A stretch of DNA of 64,000 nt, from positions 1-64,000 of the forward strand of contig NZ_SJXJ01000012.1 of NCBI RefSeq assembly GCF_004337695.1, written 5' to 3'. Source of the stretch: Tenacibaculum sp. M341 (GTDB lineage: Bacteria > Bacteroidota > Bacteroidia > Flavobacteriales > Flavobacteriaceae). Below, piece after piece: positions 60,832 through 64,000 of this stretch; the stretch's first letter is position 1; each line of letters starts with the position of its first letter. The position numbers and the translations under genes are program-made. Under the pieces are notes generated by a model. The model ran no database searches, was not told where the DNA came from, and saw only the letters and a program-made list of their open reading frames with translations.

Positions 60832-63318
60832 TTAGAACTTTAAAGTAGCTCCAATTAAAAAGTTTCTTGTAGCTTGCGGATAAAAACCAGCACCATCAAC
60901 GGTAGTTGTAGTACCAGGAGTAGTCCAAGTATCGTCAAAGAAGAAATAATATCCTCTGTCAACATATTCTCTATCAAAAATATTATTTACCAATCCGGTA
61001 AGTACAATAGATTTAAATATTTTATTAGTTTTAATTTCATAAACAATATTTAAATCACTAGTAAAATAACTATCTAATTTTTCATTATCAGAAATTCTAC
61101 CACCTAAATTCCCCATAAACTGCTCGCCTACAAATTTTGATAAAAAGGCAAACTGTATATTTTCTGTAGGTTGATACACTAATGAATTACCAAGAATCAC
61201 GTTAGGAGAAAAAGAAATATCAGTATTACCTAAATTCTCAAGAGTTCCATCAATAGAAGCATTAAAATCTCTGTTCTTATTAATACTAAAAGCTGCGTTT
61301 GGTTTTAAAGAAAGTTTTTCAGTTATAGAAATATCAGCATCAATTTCTAAACCAAATCTAAAACTATTTCCACTAGTTTCTCTAATAGGTTCACCTACGT
61401 CATTAATAGCTCCAGATAATACTAGTTGATTGGTATAATCCATGTAAAATAAGTTGGTGTTTAACTTAATATTTTCAGAATCATAACGCCATCCTAATTC
61501 AAAATCATCTAAAGTTTCGTGTTGAGAATTCCCTCCTTCAAAATCATTTCTATTAGGTTCTCTATTAGCACGTGCATATGAAACATAAAAAATATTACTA
61601 TTATTTAAGTTATAAGTTAACCCTGCTTTTGGATTAAAGAAATTAAAATCTTTATCAACATTTAACGGAGCTCTGTCAGAAGTTAAACCTTGAGTTCTAT
61701 AGCTTACAAATCTACCTTGAATATCTACATAAGCAGACAGTTGATCATTAACTTTAATATTTGTTTTAATAAACGAACTTAAATCATGTTTTTTTGCATC
61801 GCTAAAATAGTAACGATCTCTAATATTAGTGTTAGCAGCTAAATCGCTTCCCCAAATTACTTCTCCATAATGATCATTACTATAATTACTGTAAGAACCA
61901 CCAGCTATAATTTCAAAACCATCTAATTTATAGGTTGCTGAAGCGTTTATAACATAAAAATGATTATCTAACCAACGTCTTCTTATAACATCTGTAATAG
62001 GAATAAGAGTTACACCATCATCATCTAATTTAGTGTCTGTAGCGGTAACAATACCATTATATAAAGAAATCTCATCTGTATCATCTTCAAACTGCTCAAA
62101 ATATCCTTTACCACGAGTATAATTTAATCCGATAGTAGTAGAAAGCTTATCGCTGAACTTCTCATTCCAGTGTAATTGATAATGATCTTGCCAGTAATTA
62201 TCAGTTTCGTTATCGTATAAATAATGATTATACCTTCTATCAGAGTTTCTAAGATTATCTGCTTGTGCTGGTGTTAAACCATTATTAATAATAAAATCTT
62301 CTATTCCTTGCTTATCTCCAGTTAAACGTGCTTTAGGTGTGCCAAACCATGCTTGATATGTTTTTTCTGAACCACCAAAAGCAAGTGCTTTTATAAGTGT
62401 ATTTTCGTCAGTATAACTTCCCTGTAAAAAGTATGATTTTAAATCTGTAAAAGCTCTGTCAACATATCCATCTGAATAAATATTTGATAAACGTCCAGAA
62501 AACTCAAAATGATCATTTAACTTACCTGAAGTAAATTTAACAGTATGCTTGCGAGTACCAAAAGAACCAAAAGAATTTGATATTTCACCTCCCGCTTCTT
62601 CAGAAATAGCATCAGTTAAAATATTTAAACTAGCACCAAAAGCTCCAGAACCATTAGTTGAAGTTCCAACACCACGCTGTAATTGTAAACTTTGAGTAGA
62701 AGAAGCAAAATCACCTAAATTCACCCAAAAAGTTCCTTGGCTTTCTGCATCGTTGTAAGGAATACCGTTAATAGTAACATTTACTCTAGAAGCATCTGAA
62801 CCTCTAACACGCATGTAAGTATATCCTACACCAGCACCAGCATCAGAAGAAGAGATAACAGAAGGTAAATAATTTAAAAGAACAGGAATATCTTGTCCTA
62901 AATTACGTTTTGCTATTTCTTTTTTAGTAAGATTAGAATAGGTAACAGGAGTGTTTTTGTTTGCTCTAATAGAAGAAACAAGTACTTCATCTAATACATT
63001 ATCTTCAGAAGTTAATTGTATGATTAAATTAGAAGTATTGGTGTTAATTTGTTTTTTAACAGTTCTGTAGCCAACAAAAGAAACTTCTACCAAATGTTTG
63101 CCAGTAGGAACTTTAATCTTAAAGTTCCCATCAAAATCAGTAGTAGAACCTTTTCTTAAATCGCGAATAATAACCGTAGCACCTACAAGAGGTTCTTTGT
63201 TATCGTTAACTACTTGTCCTGATAAAATAACAGATTGTGCATTTACGAGTAAGGTTGTAAATAATACCATTAAAAAAGCTACTTTCTTCACTTTTTCAAT
63301 AAAAGACATTGGTCTCAT
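60832..63318 (-). CDS. TonB-dependent outer-membrane receptor under TPP riboswitch control
   Basis: The 828 residues have a signal peptide (about 4-28, ending VNAQ) and a carboxypeptidase-regulatory-like domain (about 30-105, 'GQVVNDNKEPLVGATVIIRD'). A plug domain (about 130-240, 'YMRVRGSDASRVNVTINGIP') precedes a 22-strand barrel ending in Phe (LKF). The start may be ATG 63318 or ATG 63309. A thiamin pyrophosphate riboswitch sits upstream on the same strand, so I predict uptake of thiamin or a precursor; published comparative work described TPP-regulated outer-membrane receptors in Bacteroidota. Substrate identity is not proven. Confidence 0.93.
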   Translation of the reverse strand: MRPMSFIEKVKKVAFLMVLFTTLLVNAQSVILSGQVVNDNKEPLVGATVIIRDLRKGSTTDFDGNFKIKVPTGKHLVEVSFVGYRTVKKQINTNTSNLIIQLTSEDNVLDEVLVSSIRANKNTPVTYSNLTKKEIAKRNLGQDIPVLLNYLPSVISSSDAGAGVGYTYMRVRGSDASRVNVTINGIPYNDAESQGTFWVNLGDFASSTQSLQLQRGVGTSTNGSGAFGASLNILTDAISEEAGGEISNSFGSFGTRKHTVKFTSGKLNDHFEFSGRLSNIYSDGYVDRAFTDLKSYFLQGSYTDENTLIKALAFGGSEKTYQAWFGTPKARLTGDKQGIEDFIINNGLTPAQADNLRNSDRRYNHYLYDNETDNYWQDHYQLHWNEKFSDKLSTTIGLNYTRGKGYFEQFEDDTDEISLYNGIVTATDTKLDDDGVTLIPITDVIRRRWLDNHFYVINASATYKLDGFEIIAGGSYSNYSNDHYGEVIWGSDLAANTNIRDRYYFSDAKKHDLSSFIKTNIKVNDQLSAYVDIQGRFVSYRTQGLTSDRAPLNVDKDFNFFNPKAGLTYNLNNSNIFYVSYARANREPNRNDFEGGNSQHETLDDFELGWRYDSENIKLNTNLFYMDYTNQLVLSGAINDVGEPIRETSGNSFRFGLEIDADISITEKLSLKPNAAFSINKNRDFNASIDGTLENLGNTDISFSPNVILGNSLVYQPTENIQFAFLSKFVGEQFMGNLGGRISDNEKLDSYFTSDLNIVYEIKTNKIFKSIVLTGLVNNIFDREYVDRGYYFFFDDTWTTPGTTTTVDGAGFYPQATRNFLIGATLKF

Positions 63319-63381
63319 TTTTTAGTTTAACAGAATAAAAAGAGGTAATTATTCTTCTATTTTTCAATAATTAATTAAAAT

Positions 63382-63406
63382 ATATCAAAGCAGTTAACTT
63401 TGATAT
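63382..63406 (-). promoter_or_regulatory. expression-platform hairpin of the TPP riboswitch
   Basis: ATATCAAAG (63382-63390) and CTTTGATAT (63398-63406) form a perfect 9-bp stem with a 7-base loop, 4 bases after the riboswitch core on the minus strand, followed by a short T-rich stretch. It may act as a weak terminator or form part of the regulatory switch. Confidence 0.55.
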
Positions 63407-63410
63407 TTAT

Positions 63411-63519
63411 TTTCCCTAAACAGCATTATCTGTTCTAGGTTCAATGGGTATGATCTCAGCTTTTATAATTACGAATTGAGATTTCTCTAAAATTTATAAT
63501 CAATTGAAGCACCCCTTTA
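63411..63519 (-). promoter_or_regulatory. TPP (thiamin pyrophosphate) riboswitch
   Basis: On the minus strand the conserved THI-box pieces are in order: AGGGGTGC (near 63516-63509), then an AT-rich P3 extension, then GCTGAGATCATACCC (63460-63446), then GAACCTAGAACAGATAATGC (63442-63423) and TTTAGGGAA (near 63420-63412). The spacing fits the aptamer. It lies 92 bases before the TonB-dependent receptor start, so it controls this gene. Confidence 0.92.
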
Positions 63520-63530
63520 TGAGAACATTG

Positions 63531-63538
63531 CAAAATTA
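63531..63538 (-). promoter_or_regulatory. -7 element for the TPP riboswitch transcript
   Basis: On the minus strand this reads TAATTTTG (TAnnTTTG), placing the start of transcription just before the aptamer. No TTG is visible at -33. I see no further feature in 63539-63685. Confidence 0.5.
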
Positions 63539-63685
63539 CGTTCAAAATTTAGAATAGCCATAGAAAAAAGGAGTATACTATCATATAAGACCATGCATTT
63601 AATAATTGATGTAGAAAAGTGTAAATCACGTTACTAATAAGAAAATTAATTTTAATAATTTAGCACAACCAATTTAAGTAATTTT

Positions 63686-64000
63686 ATGAGTAAAACATAC
63701 AAAGCAAAAGTGAATCAGACTCATGATTTCAGTTTTGATGAGAATAAAATTTCTGCCTTAAACTCAATAGAAAAATTAAACGATTCATATCATGTTTTAC
63801 ATGACAATACATCTTTTAAAGCTAAAGTAGTTACGGCTAATTTTAATGAGAAAAAATATGTAGTTCAAGTAAACGGAAATGATTATGAAGTTAATATTTC
63901 TAATGAACTAGATAGTTTAATAGCAGAGTTAGGTTTGGAAGCTTCTGTAGGAAAAAAAGAAAACGATGTAAAAGCACCTATGCCAGGTTTAGTTGTTGCA
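63686..64000 (+). CDS. biotin carboxyl carrier protein of an acyl-CoA carboxylase (partial)
   Basis: Translation from ATG 63686 gives 105 residues and runs off the window. It includes beta strands ('SYHVLHDNTSFKAKVV', 'KKYVVQVNGNDYEVNI') and the start of the biotinyl domain ('VKAPMPGLVVA'). The biotinylated lysine motif (AMKM) would follow beyond the edge. It is typical of acetyl- or propionyl-CoA carboxylase carrier subunits in flavobacteria. Confidence 0.85.
   Translation, partial: MSKTYKAKVNQTHDFSFDENKISALNSIEKLNDSYHVLHDNTSFKAKVVTANFNEKKYVVQVNGNDYEVNISNELDSLIAELGLEASVGKKENDVKAPMPGLVVA

Overview
The window is a low-GC chromosomal segment of a member of the Bacteroidota, most likely a marine member of the Flavobacteriaceae (Tenacibaculum-like; the genus is an inference). 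Support comes from promoters of the Bacteroidota type (TTG, about 19 bases, TAnnTTTG) with no Shine-Dalgarno sites, SprB repeats, type IX secretion (T9SS) C-terminal sorting domains, a GEVED protein, and a complete alternative complex III (ACIII) operon followed by cytochrome oxidase genes.

Layout. 1-5485: tRNA-Gln(TTG), then the translation/transcription operon rimP-nusA-infB. 5486-7644: a degraded region with a decayed copy of the infB 3' end and its terminator, a dps gene, a secreted-protein gene broken by an in-frame TGA, and a small membrane-protein ORF. 7647-31979: a co-directional cluster of six genes (about 24 kb) encoding a 1584-aa exported protein of unknown function, a fibronectin-III protein, a 1680-aa SprB-repeat T9SS protein, a PKD-repeat lipoprotein, a 2864-aa multidomain polymorphic-toxin-like protein and an outer-membrane beta-barrel-like protein. 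31966-34948 (minus): four genes, namely two membrane proteins, a small CxxC protein and an FG-GAP/ASPIC-UnbV protein. 35103-40361: a lipid or steroid redox cluster (desaturase fused to a ferredoxin-type reductase, GMC oxidase, Old Yellow Enzyme, TetR regulator) with a candidate operator over its promoter. 40419-40775: a SPOR protein. 40995-52697: actABCDEF-coxB-coxA, the quinol:cytochrome c/O2 respiratory branch. 52784-55862: a small lipoprotein and a T9SS-secreted GEVED protein. 55960-60770: ruvB, a SulP transporter, a metallo-beta-lactamase/rhodanese protein, a rhodanese lipoprotein and an HMA protein, a sulfur and metal handling group. 60832-63538 (minus): a TonB-dependent receptor under a TPP riboswitch, hence a predicted thiamin-related outer-membrane transporter. 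63686-64000: the start of a biotin carboxyl carrier protein.

The most interesting part is 7.6-32 kb. The genes are nearly contiguous (gaps of 1 to 42 bases), almost all have export signals, and together they look like a cell-surface assembly carrying a toxin-like giant protein. That protein has an N-terminal Bacteroidota surface module, an FnIII module, an HELGH metallopeptidase motif, a hydrophobic pretoxin-like segment and then several toxin-type modules in series. No dedicated immunity gene is evident on the same strand. The decayed infB tail next to this region, together with my recollection that infB lies close to the SPOR/ACIII genes in related genomes, suggests that about 35 kb (5.5-40.4 kb) was inserted between them. 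This is an inference that needs comparison with related genomes.
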